A stretch of DNA of 64,000 nt. It comes from CAYSPG01 sp964432885. Lineage in GTDB: Bacteria > Bacteroidota > Bacteroidia > AKYH767-A > OLB10. A model generated the notes under the pieces. It saw only the letters and a list, made by a program, of their open reading frames with translations, searched no databases and had not been told where the DNA came from. Each line of letters begins with the position of its first letter. Position 1 is the first letter of the stretch. Shown here in pieces: positions 56,831 through 64,000 of this stretch. The stretch covers positions 1 through 64,000 of the forward strand of contig CAYSPG010000021.1 of NCBI GenBank assembly GCA_964432885.1, given 5' to 3'. Position numbers and translations under genes: made by a program.

Positions 56831-58975
56831 TTAATATTTTGGTGTAACACCCATATTATAAAACATAAAACTCCAAATGTCACTTTGCTCTTCGATAATC
56901 TTAGATGTGGGTTTACCGGCACCGTGCCCTGCCTTTACATCAATGCGAATTAAAACAGGATTATTGCCTTTGTATTTTTCCTGTAAAGTGGAAATAAATT
57001 TAAATGAGTGTGCAGGTACCACGCGGTCGTCATGGTCGGCAGTGGTAACCATGGTAGCCGGATAGTTTACGTTTTCTTTTAGGTTGTGCAATGGAGAATA
57101 TCCGTATAGGTTTTTAAAATTTTCTAAACTGTCGCTGCTTCCATATTCAACAACCCAGCCCCAGCCTACAGTAAACTTGTGGTAACGCAACATATCCATA
57201 ACACCTACAGCAGGAAATGCCACGCGATACAATTCAGGACGCTGTGCCATGCAGGCACCAACCAGCAAGCCACCATTGCTTCCACCTTGTATGGCAAGTT
57301 TTTCTGATGATGTATATTTTTCTTTAACCAGATATTCGGCAGCAGCAATAAAATCATCAAACACATTTTGCTTTTGCAAAAGTTTTCCTGCTTCATGCCA
57401 CTTTTCTCCATACTCGCCACCACCACGTAAGTTTGCAAGTGCATACACACCACAATTCTCTAATAAAATTAACCGCGATGTGCTAAAGTTTGGCTCAAGG
57501 CTTATGTTAAATCCTCCGTAACCATACAAAAGCGTTGGGTTGTTGCCATCCAATGCAATTCCTTTTTTGTGAACTATAAACATGGGAATTTTTGTTCCGT
57601 CTTTGCTTGGATAAAAAACCTGCTTGGTTTCATAATCGTCAGGATTAAATTTAACCTCTGACTTTTGCCACACTTCTGATGTGCCTGTTGCAATATCATA
57701 TTTGTAAATAGTGGCAGGATAGGTGAAAGAAGTAAATGTGTAAAAACTTATTTTATCATCTTTCTCTCCGCCAAAGCCGTATGCATTTCCTAAAGCAGGC
57801 AATGCAATTTCGCGCTCTTGCTTTCCTGTATAATCATATTGAAAAACTTTTGTGGCAACATCTTTTAAATATTCAGCAAAAATTTTTCCTCCTCCTGTGC
57901 CTGCACTTTGCAACAAGTCTTTTTGTTCAGGTATAATGTCTTTCCAGTTTTCTTTTGCAGGATTTTTGGGATCCATTGCTATTACACGCTGATTAGGCGC
58001 GCCCGCATCGGTTTGTACAAGCAGTTTATCGCCATCATTATTTAATACCGAATAGTTGTCGTCAAATCCTTTTACAAGTTGCGTAAAATCTTTTTGATTG
58101 GTTGATAAGTCTTTTGAATACAGTTCTGTTCCATCCGTTCCTTCCGAAACATAAATTAAAAGAAAGCGTTCGTCTTCGGTTGTTTGCGCACCGTAATAAC
58201 GCAAAGGTTTTGTTTTGTCTTCGTACACAAGCACATCTTTATCCTGTGCATCTCCAAGTTTGTGGTAATAAATTTTGTGATACTCATTTTTTTGTGAAAA
58301 CTCTTTTCCTTTTGATGGAGTAGAGTAACGCGAATAATAAAAGCCATTGTCTTTCCATGCAGCACCGCTAAATTTTACCCAATCCAATTTATCATCCAAT
58401 AATTTTTTTGTGGCCACTTCCATCACATACATGGTTTGCCAGTCGCTGCCGCTTTGGTTTACGGTGTAGGCTACATACTTTTTATCTTTCGAAAATCCCA
58501 TCAGCGAAACGGCTGCTGTTCCATCATCGCTCATTTTATTGGGGTCAAGAAAAACTTCGGGCTTGCCGTCAATTCCTTTTTGATAATAAATTACGCTTTG
58601 ATTTTGCAATCCGTCATTCTTACTAAAAAAATAATACTCGCCTGCACGAAAAGGAGAAGAGTATTTTGGATAATTAAAAATATCCGTAAGCCTTTCCTTT
58701 ATTTTATTACGAAATGGAATTTTTTCCAAATACCCAAACGTAACTTTATTTTGTGCTTCTACCCATTCTTTTACATCTTGTGCTGTATCGTACTCCAGCC
58801 AGCGGTAAGGGTCAGCTACTTTAGTGCCGTGGTAGTCATCGGTTTGGTCAACTTTTTTGGTTGAGGGATAAGAAAGTTTTTCCTGAACTACTTCGGTGCT
58901 TTTATTTCCGTTATTGCACGAAGCAGCAAGCATAGTTCCCATAATTGCGTAACAAATAGTTTTTGAATATGACAT
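56831..58975 (-). CDS. Prolyl oligopeptidase (S9A), lipoprotein
   Basis: From ATG 58975 the product is 714 residues. It has a lipoprotein signal (IMGTMLAASCNNG), the S9A seven-blade propeller and a C-terminal alpha/beta hydrolase domain: nucleophile in GGSNGGLLVGACMAQ, Asp in TADHDDRVVP and His in DVKAGHGAGKP. It cleaves short peptides after proline, here likely in the periplasm. The upstream Met in the open frame lies above the -7 box at 58999, so it is rejected. Length and motif order match the family. Confidence 0.95.
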   Translation of the reverse strand: MSYSKTICYAIMGTMLAASCNNGNKSTEVVQEKLSYPSTKKVDQTDDYHGTKVADPYRWLEYDTAQDVKEWVEAQNKVTFGYLEKIPFRNKIKERLTDIFNYPKYSSPFRAGEYYFFSKNDGLQNQSVIYYQKGIDGKPEVFLDPNKMSDDGTAAVSLMGFSKDKKYVAYTVNQSGSDWQTMYVMEVATKKLLDDKLDWVKFSGAAWKDNGFYYSRYSTPSKGKEFSQKNEYHKIYYHKLGDAQDKDVLVYEDKTKPLRYYGAQTTEDERFLLIYVSEGTDGTELYSKDLSTNQKDFTQLVKGFDDNYSVLNNDGDKLLVQTDAGAPNQRVIAMDPKNPAKENWKDIIPEQKDLLQSAGTGGGKIFAEYLKDVATKVFQYDYTGKQEREIALPALGNAYGFGGEKDDKISFYTFTSFTYPATIYKYDIATGTSEVWQKSEVKFNPDDYETKQVFYPSKDGTKIPMFIVHKKGIALDGNNPTLLYGYGGFNISLEPNFSTSRLILLENCGVYALANLRGGGEYGEKWHEAGKLLQKQNVFDDFIAAAEYLVKEKYTSSEKLAIQGGSNGGLLVGACMAQRPELYRVAFPAVGVMDMLRYHKFTVGWGWVVEYGSSDSLENFKNLYGYSPLHNLKENVNYPATMVTTADHDDRVVPAHSFKFISTLQEKYKGNNPVLIRIDVKAGHGAGKPTSKIIEEQSDIWSFMFYNMGVTPKY

Positions 58976-58998
58976 ATTTATGTGTGTGTTTAATGCGG

Positions 58999-59006
58999 CA
59001 AATGTA
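58999..59006 (-). promoter_or_regulatory. -7 box TACATTTG for the prolyl oligopeptidase
   Basis: A perfect TAnnTTTG match ending 24 bases before ATG 58975, leader about 19 bases. No clear -33 TTG. Confidence 0.5.
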
Positions 59007-59107
59007 AGGCATCGCAGGGCGGAAATCACACGTAAAATCTTAATTAAAAGTTAAAGCTACTTATGTTGTAATCCCTAATAGTAGCGAGAGAAGTTGCACT
59101 CGTTTTT

Positions 59108-59140
59108 ACTCGTGCCACGACTTGGAGTCGTGGCACGAGT
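59108..59140. repeat. Perfect GTGCCAC palindrome (family C)
   Basis: ACTCGTGCCACGACT (59108-59122) and AGTCGTGGCACGAGT (59126-59140) form a 15-bp perfect stem with a 3-base loop. Similar to 7894-7926. It lies 12 bases after the AbiEii stop codon and might terminate that operon. Confidence 0.9.
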
Positions 59141-59151
59141 ATTAGGAGTAA

Positions 59152-59775
59152 CTATTGCAAATACTCACTTACCTTTTTTCGAATAATACTTTTTACTTCG
59201 TTCCAGGTTTGATTTTTTAAACTCACCGGGTCTTCGCTTTCTTCGGCATCATCAAAATAAACCAAGGCTTGAGGGATGGAGATGAGGAGCTGATGCGCAG
59301 GATATTTTAAGGTGTAAGCTTCAATAAAATTTTTAACTGTATAGTGATTCAGCAGTTCAGAAACATCATAAAAATCTTTTTTGTGTGCTCGCTTTAATAT
59401 GGCAAAAACTTTCATGGCCATTAAATCCTTATCGCCAAACATCCTAATAGTTTCCACAGTAACCGGAGTGTCTATTTGCTTGAAGTAGTGATTTTTTACA
59501 AGGTCAACTTTAAGATTGTTTATGTATCCAAAAACACCTATGTTATTTTTTGTTCGGTATGAAAATCCTTTTATTTTTTTCTCCAGAGCATTGGTTAACG
59601 CATCTATTTCAAAATCTGCAGTCGAGAATAAATCAATATCAACCGAAGTTCTATGCCCGTATCGCAGAGCAAGACAAGTGCCACCAACAAGAAAAAAATT
59701 TTCAAGCTCTGCCATCTGCATTAAATCTTTTAATACAGAAAATGTGTTGGATTCGACTGCGCTTTTATGTAACAT
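59152..59775 (-). CDS. AbiEii/AbiGii-type nucleotidyltransferase toxin
   Basis: The 207-residue protein has the nucleotidyltransferase core typical of AbiEii-like toxins: FFLVGGTCLALRYGHRTSVDI with the GG motif and the Asp pair (SVDIDLF), then FGDKDLMAMKVFAIL and KRAHKKDFYDVSELL. AbiEii toxins transfer nucleotides to tRNA or other targets and can act in phage defence or stability. It overlaps the upstream DUF6922 gene by 46 bases, a sign of tight coupling. Confidence 0.88.
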   Translation of the reverse strand: MLHKSAVESNTFSVLKDLMQMAELENFFLVGGTCLALRYGHRTSVDIDLFSTADFEIDALTNALEKKIKGFSYRTKNNIGVFGYINNLKVDLVKNHYFKQIDTPVTVETIRMFGDKDLMAMKVFAILKRAHKKDFYDVSELLNHYTVKNFIEAYTLKYPAHQLLISIPQALVYFDDAEESEDPVSLKNQTWNEVKSIIRKKVSEYLQ

Positions 59776-60032
59776 CTGTAATCGGTTAGTTCATTGTTTA
59801 AAACTGCGCATGCAAGGTAAATTGTGTGAAGACTAAGCCATTTTGCAGTAGTAAGCGCAGCACGTATTTTCTCATCCCCATAATACCTCCTGCACTGCCG
59901 TATATCCTCCACATCGCCACGTTCAAAAACGCGCTCAATTACAAAAGTTGCTTTTGCATCGTAATCGAGTTTTTCGAAATTAACGTCCCAAAAAATTCGC
60001 TTATCAAAAACAGGCTTGGGTTTGCTTTGCAT
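59730..60032 (-). CDS. DUF6922 protein, likely antitoxin partner
   Basis: The 100-residue protein matches DUF6922: FWDVNFEKLDYDAKATFVIE, RVFERGDVEDIRQCRRYYG and a C-terminal helical part. Genes of this domain commonly precede AbiEii-like toxins in Bacteroidota, so it is probably the antitoxin, though direct evidence is lacking. It differs from the classical AbiEi antitoxin with its winged HTH. A -7 box ends five bases before its ATG. Confidence 0.82.
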   Translation of the reverse strand: MQSKPKPVFDKRIFWDVNFEKLDYDAKATFVIERVFERGDVEDIRQCRRYYGDEKIRAALTTAKWLSLHTIYLACAVLNNELTDYRCYIKAQSNPTHFLY

Positions 60033-60036
60033 TGTA

Positions 60037-60044
60037 CAAACGTA
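60037..60044 (-). promoter_or_regulatory. -7 box TACGTTTG for the DUF6922/AbiEii operon
   Basis: A perfect TAnnTTTG match ending five bases before ATG 60032, predicting a leaderless mRNA for the antitoxin. Confidence 0.5.
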
Positions 60045-60191
60045 CGGTTTTTAAAAATTTGATACGTAAGAATGCAAACTTACTTTGAGCACCATTTTTG
60101 TAATAAAGGAGCACAATATCATAGCTCAGTAAACTTTTTTAACCTCTGTTTAACAGTTATTGTATTCATGTTCCAGTAACAAAATAAAAAT

Positions 60192-60199
60192 TATTTTTG
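60192..60199 (+). promoter_or_regulatory. -7 box TATTTTTG for the DsbD-alpha gene pair
   Basis: A perfect TAnnTTTG match, 24 bases before ATG 60223. Confidence 0.45.
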
Positions 60200-60222
60200 G
60201 CATCCCATACCCCATCTATTTT

Positions 60223-60690
60223 ATGCGCACAATAAAAAGCACGTTACTTATTTTTTTGTTTTTGTTACCTGTTGTGTTTGCCAACGCACAAAACATTTCA
60301 GGTGCCAAGTGGCAATTTTCTATTGAACAAAATAATGCTGACGAAGCCACTTTGGTATTTACGGCCAACATCACCGAAAAATTTCACATCTACTCACAGT
60401 TTCTTTCCACAACGGAAGGGCCGTTGCCTACTGTATTTGAATTTGAAAAAGCACCAAATTTTGAACTTATAGGAAAAGTTGAAGAAGGCAAGCACGAAGA
60501 AATTATGGACGAGGCTTTTCAGCTTAAGCTACAGGTTTTTGAACATACAGCCGTGTTTAAACAGAAAATAAAAATACTCTTAAAAGAAAATTTTACGTTA
60601 AAAGGAAAACTTTCATTTATGGCTTGCGATAACCGCATGTGCCTGCCTCCTGAAGATGTTCCTTTTAGTTTTAACTTAAACAGTAAATAA
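60223..60690 (+). CDS. Standalone DsbD N-terminal (DsbD-alpha-like) domain protein
   Basis: From ATG 60223 the product is 155 residues: signal peptide (to FANAQ) and one Ig-like DsbD-alpha domain with the Cys pair in SFMACDNRMCLPPEDVPFSF. It closely parallels the N-terminal domain of the next gene (GAKWQFSIEQ vs GAKWSFSVEQ; EKFHIYSQFLS vs EKFHVYSQFLS), so the two arose by tandem duplication. It could receive electrons from DsbD and pass them to a separate periplasmic target. DsbD starts two bases after its stop codon. Confidence 0.88.
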   Translation: MRTIKSTLLIFLFLLPVVFANAQNISGAKWQFSIEQNNADEATLVFTANITEKFHIYSQFLSTTEGPLPTVFEFEKAPNFELIGKVEEGKHEEIMDEAFQLKLQVFEHTAVFKQKIKILLKENFTLKGKLSFMACDNRMCLPPEDVPFSFNLNSK

Positions 60691-60692
60691 AA

Positions 60693-62771
60693 ATGATGCA
60701 GGTAAGGAGAAATTTAATTTATATGATGGGAAGATTTTTAGGTATTCTTTTTTTGTGGTTGGTTAGTGCTACTTCTTTAAACGCACAAATTCTTGAAGGA
60801 GCCAAATGGAGTTTTTCTGTTGAACAAACCGACAGTTGCGAAGCCACGTTGGTTTTTAAAATGGTTACCAACGAAAAGTTCCATGTGTATTCGCAGTTTC
60901 TTTCAAGCAATGATGGGCCCATACCCACATCCTTTACGTTTGAAAAAAGCAAAAATTATGTTACGATTGGAAAAGTAGAAGAAGGACATGCCGAAGAAAT
61001 TTTTGACCAACAGTTTCAAATGAAACTTAAATTTTTTGAAGGCACCACATATTTTAAACAGAAAATAAAAATTACATCGCGCAAATCGTTTGCCGTAAAG
61101 GGCATGTTAAATTACATGGCCTGTGATGACAGCAAATGCCTGCCACCTACCGATGTTGATTTTAGTTTTGATATTAACAACGGAAAAAAGAAATCGTGTG
61201 CGCTTTCTGTTCCTGTTGAAACAACTTCGGTTGACGAAGAAAAAACCGACACCCCATCCGTAGCTGCAACTGCCATTGTTGACACACTGCAAAAAATAAA
61301 TTCAGATACTGCACAACAAGCACAAACTATTACCGCATTGGAACCTGGCTGTGGCGAAGATGGCGGCACTGCCGATGCTGCCGACAGAACCTTACTCGGA
61401 ATTTTTATTGCCGGATTTATTGGCGGGCTTTTAGCCTTACTAACACCCTGCGTGTTTCCGATGATACCCATGACCGTTAGTTTTTTTACAAAACGCAGCG
61501 GTTCAAAAGAAAAAGGAATTTTAAATGCTATTATCTATGGACTTTCAATTATTGTAATATATGTTGCGCTCGGTTTTTTTGTAACCGTAACATTAGGCAG
61601 CGATGCGCTGAATGATTTGGCAAGCAATGCGTTTTTTAACATGGCTTTCTTTGTTATCTTTTTAATTTTTGCATTTTCATTTTTTGGAGCATTTGAAATT
61701 GTGTTGCCAAGTTCATTGGTAAACAAAGCCGACCAGGCCAGCGACAAAGGCGGATTGATAGGAATATTTTTTATGGCATTTACGTTGTCTCTTGTTTCGT
61801 TTTCGTGCACAGGCCCCATCATAGGCACCTTACTTGTGGAAGCAGCACATGGACGAAGTTATTTGGGGCCCGTTACCGGAATGACAGGTTTTGCTCTTGC
61901 ATTAGCATTGCCTTTTGCATTGTTTAGCGCATTTCCGCAATGGCTAAGTTCATTGCCAAAATCAGGCGGCTGGTTAAATACCGTAAAAGTTACGTTAGGG
62001 TTTATAGAACTTGCGCTTGCATTAAAATTTTTGAGCAACGTGGACTTGGCTTACCACTGGGGCATTTTGCATCGCGAATTATTTGTTTCCATTTGGATTA
62101 TAATTTTTGGGATGTTAGGATTTTATTTATTGGGTAAATTAAAATTTTCGCACGACAGTGATGTGCAATCCATTTCGGTTACACGATTATTGTTTGCTAT
62201 TCTGTCGCTAACGTTTACTGTTTATTTAATTCCCGGCTTGTGGGGTGCACCACTAAAATTAATAAGCGGATTTCCACCTCCCGAGTTTTATAAAGAATGG
62301 ATTGACCCTGATAAAAGCGGACACTGCCCACATAATTTAAATTGTTATGACGATTACGATACCGGTATGGCGTACGCAAAATCTATTGGAAAACCTGTGA
62401 TGGTTGATTTTACAGGATGGAGTTGTGTAAACTGCCGTAAGATGGAAGACAACGTGTGGAGCGACCCTGAGGTGCTAAAAAGACTTTCGGATAAATACGT
62501 TTTAATTTCTCTATACGTGGATGACAAAGCGGAACTTCCTATAGAAAAGCAGTACACATCAAAACTTTCAGGAAAAAAAATTACCACTACCGGAAAACGC
62601 TGGAGCGATTTGCAGGCAACAACATATAACACCAACTCACAACCGTATTATGTGTTGCTTGATAACAATGCAAACCTGTTAGCAACACCACGTGGTTACA
62701 CTCCTGACATAAAAACCTACACCAAGTATTTGGATGAGGGCTTGTGCCGGTATGAAAAAAGGAAAAAGTAA
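60693..62771 (+). CDS. dsbD: Thiol:disulfide interchange protein DsbD
   Basis: DsbD carries electrons from cytoplasmic thioredoxin to the periplasm. The 692-residue protein has a signal peptide, a DsbD-alpha domain (Cys pair in YMACDDSKCLPPTD), eight transmembrane helices with the two redox cysteines in LTPCVFPMIPM and SFSCTGPIIG, and a C-terminal thioredoxin-like domain with CxxC (FTGWSCVNCRKMEDNVW). All parts are present. It is probably co-transcribed with the duplicated DsbD-alpha gene upstream. An internal Met (60723) is a possible alternative start. Confidence 0.95.
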   Translation: MMQVRRNLIYMMGRFLGILFLWLVSATSLNAQILEGAKWSFSVEQTDSCEATLVFKMVTNEKFHVYSQFLSSNDGPIPTSFTFEKSKNYVTIGKVEEGHAEEIFDQQFQMKLKFFEGTTYFKQKIKITSRKSFAVKGMLNYMACDDSKCLPPTDVDFSFDINNGKKKSCALSVPVETTSVDEEKTDTPSVAATAIVDTLQKINSDTAQQAQTITALEPGCGEDGGTADAADRTLLGIFIAGFIGGLLALLTPCVFPMIPMTVSFFTKRSGSKEKGILNAIIYGLSIIVIYVALGFFVTVTLGSDALNDLASNAFFNMAFFVIFLIFAFSFFGAFEIVLPSSLVNKADQASDKGGLIGIFFMAFTLSLVSFSCTGPIIGTLLVEAAHGRSYLGPVTGMTGFALALALPFALFSAFPQWLSSLPKSGGWLNTVKVTLGFIELALALKFLSNVDLAYHWGILHRELFVSIWIIIFGMLGFYLLGKLKFSHDSDVQSISVTRLLFAILSLTFTVYLIPGLWGAPLKLISGFPPPEFYKEWIDPDKSGHCPHNLNCYDDYDTGMAYAKSIGKPVMVDFTGWSCVNCRKMEDNVWSDPEVLKRLSDKYVLISLYVDDKAELPIEKQYTSKLSGKKITTTGKRWSDLQATTYNTNSQPYYVLLDNNANLLATPRGYTPDIKTYTKYLDEGLCRYEKRKK

Positions 62772-62803
62772 TAAATAGCAAATAAATAAAAACATTACAA
62801 AAA

Positions 62804-62833
62804 GCGGATGAGATATTATTGTCCGTATTTTTT
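62804..62833 (+). terminator. Weak terminator after dsbD
   Basis: GCGGA (62804-62808) can pair with TCCGT (62822-62826, one wobble pair), followed by ATTTTTT. The stem is short and the loop is 13 bases, so the call is tentative. Confidence 0.3.
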
Positions 62834-62928
62834 AGTTTGGTGTTTACTTGATAAATTTTAATTGCTGCTGCGTCACTCAGTTTATTCTCATTCCTTTCCC
62901 TTTGTAAGTCCTTTAACTTCATTTTCCC

Positions 62929-62936
62929 TATTTTTG
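62929..62936 (+). promoter_or_regulatory. -7 box TATTTTTG for korA
   Basis: A perfect TAnnTTTG match, 23 bases before ATG 62959. A TTTG at 62901-62904 is 24 bases upstream, slightly long for a -33 element. Confidence 0.5.
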
Positions 62937-62958
62937 CTCAACCAAACAGTATGTAGTG

Positions 62959-64000
62959 ATGGAAAAACAAAACGAAATTCTAGAACAAGTAATTATAAAA
63001 TTTGCTGGCGACAGTGGCGATGGCATGCAACTTACCGGCACACAATTTACCAACACAGCCGCCCTCTTTGGCAACGACCTAAGTACGTTTCCCGACTTTC
63101 CGGCCGAAATACGCGCACCGCAGGGCACACTTGCAGGCGTAAGCGGATATCAACTTCACTTTGGCAGCGTAAATATTTATACTCCCGGTGATAAATGCGA
63201 TGTGCTTGTGGCTATGAATGCAGCTGCACTAAAAGCAAACCTGCGCAACCTCAAAGACGGAGGCACCATCATTGCCAACTCTGATGGCTTTGACCCGAAG
63301 AACCTACGCTTGGCAAACTATCCCGAAGGCAAAAATCCAATTGAAGACGGCTCACTTTCAAAATACCGTCTTATTACGATTGATGTTACCAAAATGACAC
63401 GTGCAGCACTTAACGAGTCAGGCTTAGGCACCAAAGAAATAGACCGTGCCAAAAACATGTTTGTACTTGGATTTTTGTATTGGATGTACAACCGATCACT
63501 TGACAACAGCATCAAATTCCTCGAGGAAAAATTCGCTAAAAAACCCGAAATCCTTGATGCCAACTTAAAAATACTTAAAGCTGGCTACCACTTTGGCGAT
63601 ACCACCGAAACATTTACCACACGCTACGAAGTGCAGGCTGCAAAAATGCAACCCGGTATCTATCGTAATATGATGGGGAACCAGGCAACAGCCATTGGAC
63701 TTATTGCTGCATCACAAAAAAGCGGCTTGCCTTTATTTTACGGCACATACCCTATAACACCAGCCTCCGACATACTCCACGAACTTGCAAAACACAAATC
63801 CTTTGGCGTAAAAACCTTCCAGGCCGAAGACGAAATTGCGGCTATATGCTCAGCCATTGGTGCATCGTTTGGTGGCGCACTTGGTGTAACTGCATCATCA
63901 GGCCCGGGCATTTCACTTAAGGGTGAGGCAATGGGATTAGCAGTAATGCTTGAAATTCCTCTCTTGATTATCAACGTGCAGCGCGGGGGCCCATCAACCG
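62959..64000 (+). CDS. korA: 2-oxoglutarate:ferredoxin-type oxidoreductase subunit alpha (partial)
   Basis: This subunit of a 2-oxoacid:acceptor oxidoreductase (oxidative decarboxylation of 2-oxoglutarate or similar to the CoA ester, with reduced ferredoxin) is cut by the window end after 347 codons. The gamma-type domain comes first (VIIKFAGDSGDGMQLTG, APQGTLAGVSGYQLHFG), then the start of the alpha domain (FYGTYPITPASDILHELAKH, FQAEDEIAAICSAIGASFGG, TASSGPGISLKGEAMG). This gamma-alpha fusion order is typical of KorA. The beta subunit gene probably lies just beyond the window. The usual 2-oxoglutarate versus pyruvate specificity cannot be fixed here. Confidence 0.93.
   Translation, partial: MEKQNEILEQVIIKFAGDSGDGMQLTGTQFTNTAALFGNDLSTFPDFPAEIRAPQGTLAGVSGYQLHFGSVNIYTPGDKCDVLVAMNAAALKANLRNLKDGGTIIANSDGFDPKNLRLANYPEGKNPIEDGSLSKYRLITIDVTKMTRAALNESGLGTKEIDRAKNMFVLGFLYWMYNRSLDNSIKFLEEKFAKKPEILDANLKILKAGYHFGDTTETFTTRYEVQAAKMQPGIYRNMMGNQATAIGLIAASQKSGLPLFYGTYPITPASDILHELAKHKSFGVKTFQAEDEIAAICSAIGASFGGALGVTASSGPGISLKGEAMGLAVMLEIPLLIINVQRGGPST

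Overview
This window is low-GC DNA from a member of the Bacteroidota, most likely Chitinophagales or Sphingobacteriales. The lineage call rests on eight secreted proteins with type A type IX secretion (T9SS) C-terminal sorting domains, a TonB-dependent receptor with a carboxypeptidase-like N-terminal domain, families largely confined to the phylum (DUF3098, DUF4468, DUF5689, DUF6268), and many matches to the Bacteroidota -7 promoter box TAnnTTTG. I saw no rRNA, tRNA, CRISPR array, prophage or transposase. The genus cannot be set from sequence alone.

Layout. 0-8 kb: a MORN-repeat protein, a secreted LPX-type leucine-rich-repeat protein, dnaG, a divergent alpha/beta hydrolase and a polyprenyl diphosphate synthase. 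8-19 kb: a LamG T9SS protein, rlmN and a divergent amidohydrolase, then a long minus-strand housekeeping cluster (ftsX, DUF3098, uppP, truB, queA, ispD, a LysM D,D-carboxypeptidase, DUF4468) joining cell division, lipid carrier recycling, isoprenoid supply, tRNA modification and wall remodelling. 19-24.5 kb: a hybrid beta-propeller sensor kinase and a LytTR regulator, separated by a GxxExxY nuclease-like gene embedded in interspersed palindromic repeats. 24.5-39.6 kb: large T9SS proteins around a TonB receptor, DUF5689 lipoprotein and secreted phospholipase D-like protein that may form an uptake locus. 39.7-47.4 kb: FMN reductase, M1 aminopeptidase, rRNA methyltransferase, and a TrpXYZ-like ABC transporter interrupted by a RelE-type toxin-antitoxin pair. 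47.5-56.3 kb: a LuxR-type regulator without the phosphoacceptor Asp, T9SS proteins, a DUF6883/DUF4926 pair, DUF1569 and DUF6268. 56.3-64 kb: a prolyl oligopeptidase, an AbiEii/DUF6922 toxin-antitoxin pair, a duplicated DsbD module and the start of korA, cut by the window end.

The most unusual theme is several families of short palindromic repeats. Some copies lie in frame inside conserved genes (dnaG, truB, the RsmF-like methyltransferase, the ABC binding protein and permease, a T9SS protein). Others flank a GxxExxY gene so that it resembles a small mobile cassette placed between a kinase gene and its regulator gene. A second theme is -7 boxes that end only a few bases before the start codon, which suggests leaderless or nearly leaderless mRNAs, including those of two toxin-antitoxin-like operons.
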